A stretch of DNA of 64,000 bases from Azospirillum cavernae (GTDB taxonomy: Bacteria; Pseudomonadota; Alphaproteobacteria; Azospirillales; Azospirillaceae), in assembly GCF_003590795.1 (NCBI RefSeq), contig NZ_QYUL01000006.1, positions 156,840 through 220,839 on the forward strand, read 5' to 3'. Under the pieces are notes generated by a model. The model had not been told where the DNA came from, did not search any database, and saw nothing but the letters and a program-made list of their open reading frames with translations. Below are positions 34,306 to 41,776 of the stretch, piece by piece. How positions within the stretch are numbered: position 1 is the stretch's first letter; every line of letters begins with the position of its first letter. Position numbers and translations under genes: made by a program.

Positions 34306-35231
34306 GCGGATGCACTCGTCAAGGCGTCCCGGCACAGTCGTCCAATGACACGGTCAAGCCAGATGTCCCGCTCCAGCCCATCGGCCTGACGGGCGTGGCA
34401 CAGGGAAAGGAAATGGTTGTATTCCAATGCCCATGTGGGATCGGGCTGGATCAGGGTGACCGCCTCCTCCGGCGGCCGACCGCTGGGCAGCATGCGCTCG
34501 CGCAGGGTGAAGGTGCTCGGCCCCCATTTGCACAGCGATTCGATGGTGGCGGCGCCGTGCTCCCCGACCAGTTCCGCGGTGAAGTGGTTGCGCCAGCTCA
34601 AGAGTGACATTTCGAGTTGGATGTGAGGCGTGCCCGGCCGGTCCACGACGACATGATCGAAGGCCTTATTCTCAAAGCGATGGGCGGCGCGAACGACGAA
34701 ACCGTCGTCAAGGTCGCCCAGCCAGAAACGCAGCGTGTCCAGGAGATGCGAGGCGAGATCAGGCAGCACACCCGCCCCACGGTCCCGCCACGGGGAATTG
34801 CGGACATCGCGCGCGGTGCCGTTCCCGTAGAACAGGCGCAGCGTGTACAGTCGGCCAAGCCGACCTGAGGCGATGCAGTCGCGCATGCGCACGAAATGAG
34901 GTTCAAATCTATGGTTGTAGGCGGTGTAGCAGACAAGCCCCCGCTCCCGCGCCAAGGCGTTCAGCGCCTGCAACCGCTCGCCCCGGCCAATTGACAACGG
35001 CTTTTCCACCAGCACATGCTTGCCGATGCGCAGCAGATCGCCGATCAGGTCCAACTTGGGTTCGTCGGGGGTGCAGACCAGGGCTGCGTCATAGAGACCG
35101 GGTTCCACGTCGTCGATGTGGCGGAAGTCCGCCTCGGCGACGTCAGGATCCACGGTGGCCACCACATCGCCTGCGGCGATGGCCCGCCGCTTGCGCCCCT
35201 GTATGCCCATGCCGACAACGATCACCCGCAT
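34302..35231 (-). CDS. Gfo/Idh/MocA-family NAD(P) oxidoreductase
   Basis: 309 residues. The N-terminal NAD(P) domain is RVIVVGMGIQGRKRRAIAAG, followed by the family's central EKPLSIGRGERLQALNALA (catalytic EKP Lys) and YNHRFEPHFVRMRDCIASG with the conserved histidine region. The C-terminal half forms the sheet substrate domain (SPWRDRGAGVLPDLASHLLD). Members oxidise or reduce sugar C3 or C4 positions, for example in 3-keto or amino sugar pathways. It lies between the bifunctional HldE-like protein (18 bases upstream) and the UGD-like enzyme, so a keto-sugar intermediate is implied. Confidence 0.85.
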   Translation of the reverse strand: MRVIVVGMGIQGRKRRAIAAGDVVATVDPDVAEADFRHIDDVEPGLYDAALVCTPDEPKLDLIGDLLRIGKHVLVEKPLSIGRGERLQALNALARERGLVCYTAYNHRFEPHFVRMRDCIASGRLGRLYTLRLFYGNGTARDVRNSPWRDRGAGVLPDLASHLLDTLRFWLGDLDDGFVVRAAHRFENKAFDHVVVDRPGTPHIQLEMSLLSWRNHFTAELVGEHGAATIESLCKWGPSTFTLRERMLPSGRPPEEAVTLIQPDPTWALEYNHFLSLCHARQADGLERDIWLDRVIGRLCRDALTSASA

Positions 35232-35249
35232 CGTGCTGTCCTCTGCCGT

Positions 35250-36794
35250 TCAGGCATAATTCGCCCGCCGCTCCAGTTGATCGATCCGTTCCAGCACCGC
35301 GTCAGGATGAACCGGGATATTGCCGTCATGCTCGCATTCGATCGCAGCGGCGATCGATCCTAGAATCGAGGCGATGACCTCGTTCCGCGTGGTGATCATG
35401 GCCAGCGTGGCGTAGGCCAGCAACGCGTCGCCCGATCCCACAGCGTCGGCCACCTGTTGAGCGAAGCTGTCAACCGTGAAAAAGGAACGGACATCGTCCA
35501 CATCGGGGCGCTGACGATAGGTGATCAAACCGCGTTCGCTCAACTTCAGGATCAGGGTCCGGCATTCGGCCTTGCGGAACAGCTCGTAAGCCAGCAGGCG
35601 CACCGTCAGGTCCTGGTCACCAAGCGCGAAGCGGGCCTCGCGCTCGTTCGGGGTGATCAAATCGAACCCCTTGAAATCCAGGATGTTGCCCCAACGGCTG
35701 GCGACTTGGCTATCAGCCACCCGGTAAACCCCTTCGGGAATGCCGGCGATCAGGGCGGGAGTGGTCTGACGGTTGAAGATGCCGTGGCGGAAATCGCTGA
35801 AGACCACGGCGTCCACCGGAACCTCGGCCATCGACGCCAGGAGGCGGCCGAGGATCTTCTCCGAGATGGCCCGGTTGTCCACCGTATCGACCTTCAGAAG
35901 CCGATACCCATTGGCAATGAAGGCATTCTTGTTCGTGGTTGGCCGGGTCGCATCGAACACGGGCCGACATTCCACCCCGGCGCTGGTCAGATCCTTCAGC
36001 ACCGTGTCCTTCAGCGGATCCTCGCCGAGAACGGTGGAGAACACGACCTGGGCGCCGGCGGCCTTGAGATGCTTGGCGACGACGGCGGCGCCGCCGGTGT
36101 AGTCGACGCGCTGTTCATGACGAACACTGAAGGTCGGCGTCTTTGTGTTGCCGCCAATCAGCGTGCAGTGGGTGTGGCTGTCGACGATGGTGTCGCCAAC
36201 CACATGCACCCTGGTTTTGGCGAAACCAGCCAGAGTCTTGCGCAAATCGCCGAAGGTGACGTTTTCCGCCGCCATCACGGTGACCAGCTTTTCCACCCCA
36301 ATGGAAGGGGGCGCCATCTCGATCAAAGCGGAGGAGGAGTAGACGATGTCCCCTGGGGTGAAGATGAACTCCCCGCCATAGCTTTCCAGGACCTTTTGTT
36401 CTTCCCGGGTCCGCGGGTGAAGCCCACCATCCACGTACTCATAGCCCTTCGCAAAGAAGTCGGGCTGTATGATCCCCAGATTGCGCAGGGGCGTGGGGTC
36501 GGAATCGATGATGACGTAATCGACGACCTCCAGCGCGGCCAAGTTCAAGGCGCGCAGGTTTTCCGGCACGTAGGGCCGGAAATTGGCTTTGTGAATGTGC
36601 GCGTCGCAGGTCAGGCTGGCGACCAGGATGTCGGCTTTGTCGCGGGCGTAGAAGAGATGCCGGACATGGCCGGGATGCACCACGTCAAACGTGCCGTGGC
36701 ACATGATCACTTTCTTTTCACGCGGATGCGGCCCGATGATGGCGCACAACTGCTCGACGGTGACGATCTTGTGCTTTACCGCTGTCTCGATCAT
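35250..36794 (-). CDS. HldE-like bifunctional protein with swapped order: nucleotidylyltransferase then PfkB kinase
   Basis: 514 residues. The N-terminal ~150 are a cytidylyltransferase-type domain: CHGTFDVVHPGHVRHLFYAR holds the HxGH motif (H40-P-G-H43), and later comes FFAKGYEYVDGGLHPRTREE. From about 190 to the end is a PfkB/ribokinase domain: VHVVGDTIVDSHTHCTLIGG, YTGGAAVVAKHLKAAGA, LITPNEREARFALG, and a D-x-x-G-S-G-D end (DAVGSGDALLAYATLAM) that keeps the catalytic Asp. In E. coli HldE the kinase comes first; here the order is reversed. The two activities would phosphorylate C1 of a heptose-7-phosphate-like sugar and then attach a nucleotide. The real substrate is inferred only. Confidence 0.85.
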   Translation of the reverse strand: MIETAVKHKIVTVEQLCAIIGPHPREKKVIMCHGTFDVVHPGHVRHLFYARDKADILVASLTCDAHIHKANFRPYVPENLRALNLAALEVVDYVIIDSDPTPLRNLGIIQPDFFAKGYEYVDGGLHPRTREEQKVLESYGGEFIFTPGDIVYSSSALIEMAPPSIGVEKLVTVMAAENVTFGDLRKTLAGFAKTRVHVVGDTIVDSHTHCTLIGGNTKTPTFSVRHEQRVDYTGGAAVVAKHLKAAGAQVVFSTVLGEDPLKDTVLKDLTSAGVECRPVFDATRPTTNKNAFIANGYRLLKVDTVDNRAISEKILGRLLASMAEVPVDAVVFSDFRHGIFNRQTTPALIAGIPEGVYRVADSQVASRWGNILDFKGFDLITPNEREARFALGDQDLTVRLLAYELFRKAECRTLILKLSERGLITYRQRPDVDDVRSFFTVDSFAQQVADAVGSGDALLAYATLAMITTRNEVIASILGSIAAAIECEHDGNIPVHPDAVLERIDQLERRANYA

Positions 36795-36797
36795 GAA

Positions 36798-37808
36798 TCA
36801 CGCCTCCACGGTCGGCTGGGACAGCATGGCGAACCATGTGCGGGTGCTCTCGGCGATCGACTGCGGATCCCACAACGGGGCCTCGCGCCAATCCTCAATC
36901 CGTTCCAGCATGGTCCGCACCCCTTGTTCGAACGGCACCTCCGGTTCCCACCCCAACTCCGCCCGGATACGGCCGATGTCGGCCCAGGTGCAGTCCGGCT
37001 CGCCCGGCCGCTTGGGGATGTGCACCACAGCCCCTTCCAGCAGTTCGACCAAGCGCAGGATCGTCTGGGGCCGGCTGGCGCCGATGTTGTACACACGTCC
37101 GACACGCGGTGTTTTCGCTGCGGCCAGGAAAGCCCGAGCAACGTCGGTGACATAGACGAAATCCCGGGACTGGCTGCCGTCGCCGACCACAGTGAACGGA
37201 ACTCCCGCCAGCTTCTGGCGCAGAAAGACCCCGAACACCGCTCCATAGGCCCCGGACGTGCGCGTGCGTGGCCCGTAAGCGTTGAAGATGCGGATCACGT
37301 TGACCGGCAGGCCGTAGACCTGATGCCAATGCAGGACCGCCTGCTCGCCCTGGTGTTTGCTGAGAGCGTAGGGGTATTGGGGGGCGATGGGGTGTTCCTC
37401 GACCGTGGGCGTGGCGGCAAGGCCGTAGCAGGACGAGGAGGCGGCATAGACCAGCTTGCGCACCCCGGCGGCTCTCGCCGCTTCCAGAACCCGCACGGTT
37501 CCCATGACGTTGACGTCCATGTAATCGAGCGGGCGGTCGATGGAAGGGACGATGTCGCCGATGCCTGCAAAATGGAAAACCAGATCGGCCCCCTGGAACA
37601 GGGCGTCGCCAGGCTCCAGCGAACGGATGTCGCGACGGTCAATCACCACGTCCGGATCGTTGCGCAAATGAGCCAGATTCTGTTCCCGCCCGCCCGATAG
37701 GTTGTCGATCACACGCACCGCATAGCCGCAGGCGCGCAGAAGATCGACCATATGGCTGCCGATGAAGCCCGCTCCACCGGTGACGACGGCGACGGAAGAA
37801 CCAGTCAT
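36798..37808 (-). CDS. NAD-dependent sugar epimerase (GalE-like extended SDR)
   Basis: About 336 residues from the ATG at 37808, overlapping the upstream stop (ATGA). It is a canonical extended SDR: AVVTGGAGFIGSHMVDLLRA, LVFHFAGIGDIVPSIDRPLD, VYAASSSCYG with the catalytic Ser, and YPYALSKHQGEQAVLHWHQV with YxxxK. Then come VIRIFNAYGPRTRTSGAYGA and SRDFVYVTDVARAFLAAAKT. These are features of the UDP-glucose 4-epimerase/UDP-glucuronate epimerase group. It would epimerise or dehydrate the NDP-sugar made by the operon. Three bases separate its stop from the start of the HldE-like gene. Confidence 0.9.
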   Translation of the reverse strand: MTGSSVAVVTGGAGFIGSHMVDLLRACGYAVRVIDNLSGGREQNLAHLRNDPDVVIDRRDIRSLEPGDALFQGADLVFHFAGIGDIVPSIDRPLDYMDVNVMGTVRVLEAARAAGVRKLVYAASSSCYGLAATPTVEEHPIAPQYPYALSKHQGEQAVLHWHQVYGLPVNVIRIFNAYGPRTRTSGAYGAVFGVFLRQKLAGVPFTVVGDGSQSRDFVYVTDVARAFLAAAKTPRVGRVYNIGASRPQTILRLVELLEGAVVHIPKRPGEPDCTWADIGRIRAELGWEPEVPFEQGVRTMLERIEDWREAPLWDPQSIAESTRTWFAMLSQPTVEA

Positions 37809-38806
37809 TGAACGCACCGCGTCTTCATCGTCTTGATGTTGAAGTAGGCGTCGCTATCCAGGCTGTCCGGCAGTTTCCCCGCCTTGAAGGCGGCGCAAAG
37901 ATCGCGCACGGCGGTCTCGACGCTCCGCTTTGGCTGGAACCCCAGCATCCGTGTGATCTTGCCGGAATTGATGTGGTAGGAGCGTGGATCGTTGCTGGTC
38001 GTCGTTTCGACCTCGACTGCGGGACGGTCCGGAAACTCGGACTCAACGACGGATTTCACGACTTGGGCGATGTCCTTGATCTTCAGATTCTGGTAGCCGC
38101 AGTTGAAGATCTGGCCGGCGATCTTTTCGGACTCGACCTCCAGCAGAAGCTGATAGGCGTCCGCCATGTCGTTGATGTGCAGATTGGGGCGCATCTGCTC
38201 CCCGCCAAACACGGAAATCCGCCCCTTGTTCACGGCAAGGTTGGTCAGGATGTTGACCGACAGATCCAGGCGGGTGCGTGGGCTGTAGCCGCAGATGGTC
38301 GCCGGCCGGATGGTGACGCAGGTGAAGCCGTCGGCTTGGTGCTTGAACAGCAGCGGTTCGCACAGCCCCTTGTAACGGTTGTAGTCGGTCAGGGGCACCA
38401 GCGGATGCTCCTCGGTCACGTCGGGCTGATCGCTCACCCCGTACACCGAACTTGACGAGCAGTAAACGAACCGTTGCACGCCGGCGCGCTTGGCCGCCAT
38501 GACAATCGGCTCGAAACAGGCATAGTTGATGGAGTGGCTGAGTTCGGGATCGAGATCGAAGCTGGGGTCGTTGGAAATGCAGGCCAGATGCAGAACTGCG
38601 TCCTGCCCCGCCATGGCTTCGGCCAAGCGGTCGGTGTCCCGGATATCTCCCTCGACCAGGGTCAGGTTCGGATGTTCCGGCAGCGTGCCACGGCCGTAAT
38701 ACAGGATGTCGTAGACGGTGACGCGATAGCCGGCGGCCAGAAGCTGCGGCGTCAACACACTTCCCACGTAACCGGCACCACCTGTGATCAGGACCTTCCG
38801 CAGCAT
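37805..38806 (-). CDS. NAD-dependent sugar epimerase/dehydratase (extended SDR)
   Basis: About 333 residues. Of the possible starts (38827, 38812, 38806) I choose 38806 because GAGGA lies six bases upstream and the product begins MLRKVLITGGAGYVGS. It shows LITGGAGYVGSVLTPQLLAA, VLHLACISNDPSFDLDPELS, FVYCSSSSVYGVSDQPDVTE with the Ser, and YNRYKGLCEPLLFKHQADGF with YxxxK. The ISNDPS segment resembles that of the epimerase at 26671 (LSNDPLGEL), so the two may act on related sugars. It is second in the operon after the transaldolase-like gene. The reaction is not defined. Confidence 0.88.
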   Translation of the reverse strand: MLRKVLITGGAGYVGSVLTPQLLAAGYRVTVYDILYYGRGTLPEHPNLTLVEGDIRDTDRLAEAMAGQDAVLHLACISNDPSFDLDPELSHSINYACFEPIVMAAKRAGVQRFVYCSSSSVYGVSDQPDVTEEHPLVPLTDYNRYKGLCEPLLFKHQADGFTCVTIRPATICGYSPRTRLDLSVNILTNLAVNKGRISVFGGEQMRPNLHINDMADAYQLLLEVESEKIAGQIFNCGYQNLKIKDIAQVVKSVVESEFPDRPAVEVETTTSNDPRSYHINSGKITRMLGFQPKRSVETAVRDLCAAFKAGKLPDSLDSDAYFNIKTMKTRCVQ

Positions 38807-38852
38807 CGTCATTCCTCGTTCAGCCATGTTCGGATCAATGTCGCAAGATGGA

Positions 38853-39593
38853 TCAGGATGCGACGAATTCAGGAGCGCCGATGGAATAGCCGGCGGCTGT
38901 CGCGTCACGATAGAACATCTGTACGGTCTCGATCGAGTATTCGTCCAAATCCTTGCCGATCAACGGCAGCTTGGCCAGAAGATCGTGGGTGATGGTGATG
39001 ATGTGGCAGCCGATGGCATCGGCCTGGACGACATTCAGCAATTCGCGCGGGCTGGCCCATATCAACTCGGCCCCGGGTTTGGAGCGCAGGACGGCGACGG
39101 CCTCGGCCATCAGGGGGACGGGATCCCGTCCCGTGTCGGCGACCCGCCCGGCAAAGACCGACACCAAGGCTGGGACATTGGGAGTGAGGCACTCCGCGAC
39201 CCGGCGCACCTGCTCCACGGTCGTCAAGGCGGTCACATTCACAGCCACGCCATCGGCGGACAGCCGACGGATCAGCGGACCCGTAAAATCGCCTTTTGTG
39301 TTGGTGACCGGAATCTTCACGTTCACGTTGCGTCCCAGCCGAGCGATGACGTGGGCTTGACGCTCCATTTCGTCGAAATCATCGGCAAAAACTTCAAAAG
39401 AGAAAGGACGGTCAGGAACTAGGCGAAGCGCCGAACGGGCAAAACTCAGATAGTCGCTGACGCCGGCCTTGCGCATCAGGGTCGGGTTGGTCGTGAATCC
39501 CTTGATGAGGGGGTTGGCCGCCAGCTTGGCGATCCCACTCAATTCTGCACCGTCAGCAAAAATCTTCACCGACATTCCCTGGAGTTGTTCCAT
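38853..39593 (-). CDS. Transaldolase / fructose-6-phosphate aldolase-like protein (first gene of operon)
   Basis: 246 residues; an in-frame start at 39575 (MSVKIFADG) is possible and is preceded by AGGGA. It belongs to the small transaldolase (TalC/MipB) type: KIFADGAELSGIAKLAANPL, GFTTNPTLMRKAGVSDYLSF, VNVKIPVTNTKGDFTGPLIR with the Schiff-base Lys, then AVNVTALTTVEQVRRV and ALVSVFAGRVADTGRDP. It makes or breaks C-C bonds by moving a dihydroxyacetone unit between sugar phosphates. A transaldolase is unusual in a glycan locus and suggests that the operon builds its own unusual sugar phosphate. It is the first gene after the leader and repeats. Confidence 0.85.
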   Translation of the reverse strand: MEQLQGMSVKIFADGAELSGIAKLAANPLIKGFTTNPTLMRKAGVSDYLSFARSALRLVPDRPFSFEVFADDFDEMERQAHVIARLGRNVNVKIPVTNTKGDFTGPLIRRLSADGVAVNVTALTTVEQVRRVAECLTPNVPALVSVFAGRVADTGRDPVPLMAEAVAVLRSKPGAELIWASPRELLNVVQADAIGCHIITITHDLLAKLPLIGKDLDEYSIETVQMFYRDATAAGYSIGAPEFVAS

Positions 39594-40336
39594 TGCCCAT
39601 CGCCTTTATCACGTAACGGAAGGTTGGCTTCACCACTTGACGCAGCGATCCGAACCTGTCACCGGGAATACCCCGTTCTTCACCGCATGCTCTTAATACA
39701 AGCCGTAGCGCAGCCGCTTCCAAGCTCATCGCTGGCCTTCCCAGCAATTGCACGCGAAAGAGGCAACGCAAAAATCAGGCCGTTAGATCCGGGTTTTCGT
39801 CCGCCCCCCCGCTCCGTCCAGACCGAGAGCCGTTGAAGCCCAAGTCATTGCACAAACACGCTGAAACAGCGTGTGATCGGCTTTCCGCCAAACGATGCGT
39901 CGCCTTCGGCCTTCCGGCGGAACCCGGCAAAATTGAACCACCGGCAAATTTTGCTGGCAGGCAAGATTTGCCGGTGGGCAAGATTTGCCGCTTCTGCGAG
40001 CGTGGCCACGCCGGAACCGGACGGTGACGTCCTTTGCACCAGACGGGCAAGCGAGTAACCACAAAGAGCATGGGTCTTGCGCGGCATAAGGGGAAACCGG
40101 AACGGAAAAGGATCTTTGCCTATGCCAGAAGGCTGGCCCGCGCAACCTTTATTCAGGATCGCGCAAAGCCCGCAAACCTGCCCGGCAATCGCCAAGCGCC
40201 GCGCGAGCGCGGCCAGGGGTGAACGTCCGGCAGGCTTCTCTCTATAAAGTCCCACGATGTTTGTTGGTTTCTTGCGTTCAGAGTATGCTAATGCTTTTGG
40301 ATAGATTCTTTCAAACGGCCCATCAAAAGGTCCATC
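39594..40336. other. Gene-free leader region upstream of the 15-gene operon
   Basis: These 743 bases contain the control region for the leftward operon and the space before the degraded radical SAM gene. Short frames on both strands here look non-coding. The only distinct structure is the 17-bp tandem array at 39926-39993. No sigma-70-type boxes are clear. Confidence 0.5.
39926..39993. repeat. Four 17-bp tandem near-palindromic repeats
   Basis: Units are GGCAAAATTGAACCACC (39926), GGCAAATTTTGCTGGCA (39943), GGCAAGATTTGCCGGTG (39960) and GGCAAGATTTGCCGCTT (39977), exactly phased at 17 bases. The last three hold a dyad GGCAA-ATTTGCC. Such phased palindromes suit a dimeric DNA-binding protein, for example a repressor; they also resemble plasmid iterons in unit size, though no replication gene is present. 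Confidence 0.75.
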
Positions 40337-40776
40337 ATGCCCTCTCCCTTGCGCATCCTGTTGGCCGATCCCGTCCACACGTTTGTTGGGCGTGACAACT
40401 GGTGCATCCCGCTCAGCGTCCTTTAATCGCCGCCACTCTGGAGCAGCGCTTCGGAAGGCGCGTGGAAGTCGAGGTCTTCAAGTTTCCTGAGCGCATGCTG
40501 GCCGCCATCGAAACCGGGATGGCTTTTGGACGCGAATGTGTTTTCGATTGGGACTTCACCGCCTGGAGCACTGATCCCGTCGGCCGAACGGTGGAGGAAT
40601 TCAAACGGCGCCCGCGCCTGTCTTTTTATGTGGAGCCGGAGCAGGAAGCCGACTTGCAACGACACATGCGGTCCCTTGCCCACAAAGGTCGTGAATACCA
40701 GATGCGCAAGCCGCACGAACCCTATTGCGGCATCCGCAAGGAGCACCTGCTGTTCCGGGTTTCCAATATCGGGTGA
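40337..40776 (+). pseudogene. Radical SAM/B12-binding protein remnant
   Basis: An ATG at 40337 (AAAGG upstream) opens MPSPLRILLADPVHTFVGRD, which looks like the first strand of a B12-binding domain, but the frame stops with TAA near 40424. In a second frame (from 40402) the sequence continues with LIAATLEQRFGRRVEVEVFK and FPERMLAAIE, the next part of the same domain. It then jumps to what looks like a C-terminal tail (VFDWDFTAWSTDP, SFYVEPEQEADLQRHMRSLA, KEHLLFRVSN). A frameshift and a large internal deletion (no radical SAM Cys cluster) make it inactive. The family call is by eye and moderate. Confidence 0.5.
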
Positions 40777-40786
40777 CGGCGACGTC

Positions 40787-40954
40787 TCAACTCTGGCGCC
40801 GATGCCGACAGTCGACCCAATAGGTTGAGGTTTGCGGACCAGGGCGTAGGTTCAGCGGGTCCTTGCCGGCGACCCGCAGGACCATAGCGGTGGGAATGAT
40901 GAAGATCACAAAGAAAACGGCGGTCCAGATGGTATTGAAAGCTTGAGTCACCAT
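40787..40954 (-). CDS. SxtJ-like single-helix membrane mini-protein
   Basis: 55 residues from the ATG at 40954 (GGGAG just upstream, spacing only 3); an alternative start at 40987 adds 11. There is one hydrophobic helix (TIWTAVFFVIFIIPTAMVL) followed by LRVAGKDPLNLRPGPQTSTY ending in YWVDCR. This matches the C-terminal pattern of SxtJ-type proteins (helix, then ...GKDPL...YW) often found beside NodU-type carbamoyltransferases, and a carbamoyltransferase lies ~820 bases away. Full SxtJ proteins are about twice as long, so this may be a short form. Its role is not established. Confidence 0.55.
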   Translation of the reverse strand: MVTQAFNTIWTAVFFVIFIIPTAMVLRVAGKDPLNLRPGPQTSTYWVDCRHRRQS

Positions 40955-41091
40955 CAGCTCCCTTGTTCGGTCGGAGCGGCCAGTCATCAGCCACCATTCG
41001 GAGAAAAGTCTATCAACGGTAGCCGTGAAGTGGCAAGCTCCCCAAGCTTTTTGTCGTTTTGACGCTTCTGTGTCTGATCTGCAGGAAACCG

Positions 41092-41715
41092 ATGCCGATG
41101 ACCGTGACAAGCTATACCTCTGATTATCTCGACGAATCGATCCGTATCATCCGCGAACTCGACCGTTCGGTGATCGACCGCATGGCCCAGATCCTGGCCG
41201 ATACGCGCGAAGGCGGCGGTCGCCTCTTCATTCTGGGGGTCGGGGGCGGGGCGGGACACGCCAGCCACGCTGTGAACGATTTCCGCAAGATCGCCGGAAT
41301 CGAAAGCTACACTCCCACGGACAATGTGTCCGAATTGACCGCGCGCATCAACGACGAGGGCTGGGACAGTTCATTCCGACGCTGGCTCGAAGTCAGCCGA
41401 ATCGCCGCGCAGGACACCGTCCTGGTATTCTCGGTCGGCGGCGGCAACATTGATCTCAAAGTCAGTATGAACATTGTCGAGGCGGTCAAATTGGCCAAGG
41501 AGCGGGGCGCCCGCGTGCTGGGGGTGGTTGGCCGCGATGGCGGTTACACCGCCCAGGTCGGCGACGCCGTCGTCATCGTTCCCACCGTCAACCCCGCCAC
41601 CGTTACGCCGCACACCGAAGCTTTCCAAGCGGTTGTATGGCATCTCGTGGTGAGCCACCCGGCTCTGAAGCGCCATGAGATGGCTTGGGAATCGAAGCAA
41701 ACGGCAATCCCGTAA
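41092..41715 (+). CDS. SIS-domain phosphosugar isomerase (GmhA-like)
   Basis: About 207 residues from the ATG at 41092, preceded by AGGAAA. It is a single SIS domain: GRLFILGVGGGAGHASHAVN (phosphosugar loop), RIAAQDTVLVFSVGGGNIDL (the second Ser/Gly loop), AKERGARVLGVVGRDGGYTA, and VPTVNPATVTPHTEAFQAVV. The T-P-H-T-E-A-FQ pattern is the GmhA catalytic region (Glu/His pair of sedoheptulose-7-phosphate isomerases). It probably interconverts a ketose and aldose phosphate. With the transaldolase-like and HldE-like proteins it completes an activated-heptose-style set, though substrates are inferred. It starts the rightward group with the carbamoyltransferase. Confidence 0.88.
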   Translation: MPMTVTSYTSDYLDESIRIIRELDRSVIDRMAQILADTREGGGRLFILGVGGGAGHASHAVNDFRKIAGIESYTPTDNVSELTARINDEGWDSSFRRWLEVSRIAAQDTVLVFSVGGGNIDLKVSMNIVEAVKLAKERGARVLGVVGRDGGYTAQVGDAVVIVPTVNPATVTPHTEAFQAVVWHLVVSHPALKRHEMAWESKQTAIP

Positions 41716-41776
41716 GATGCCCACCTCCCGCTTGCGCGCCTGCTTCGACCGATCCGGCGCATGTGAGGTTTGACAC

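Noticed and set aside
35457..37700. 747-codon plus-strand frame across the HldE-like and epimerase genes
   Set aside because: It spans two clear minus-strand genes and shows no motifs; it is an antisense shadow.
39926..39993. CRISPR array
   Set aside because: Units of 17 bases are directly adjacent with no spacers, and no cas genes are present.
39783..40378. Minus-strand frames of 120 and 177 codons upstream of the transaldolase gene
   Set aside because: They cross the 17-bp repeats, are Arg/Pro-rich and show no domain or ribosome-binding site.
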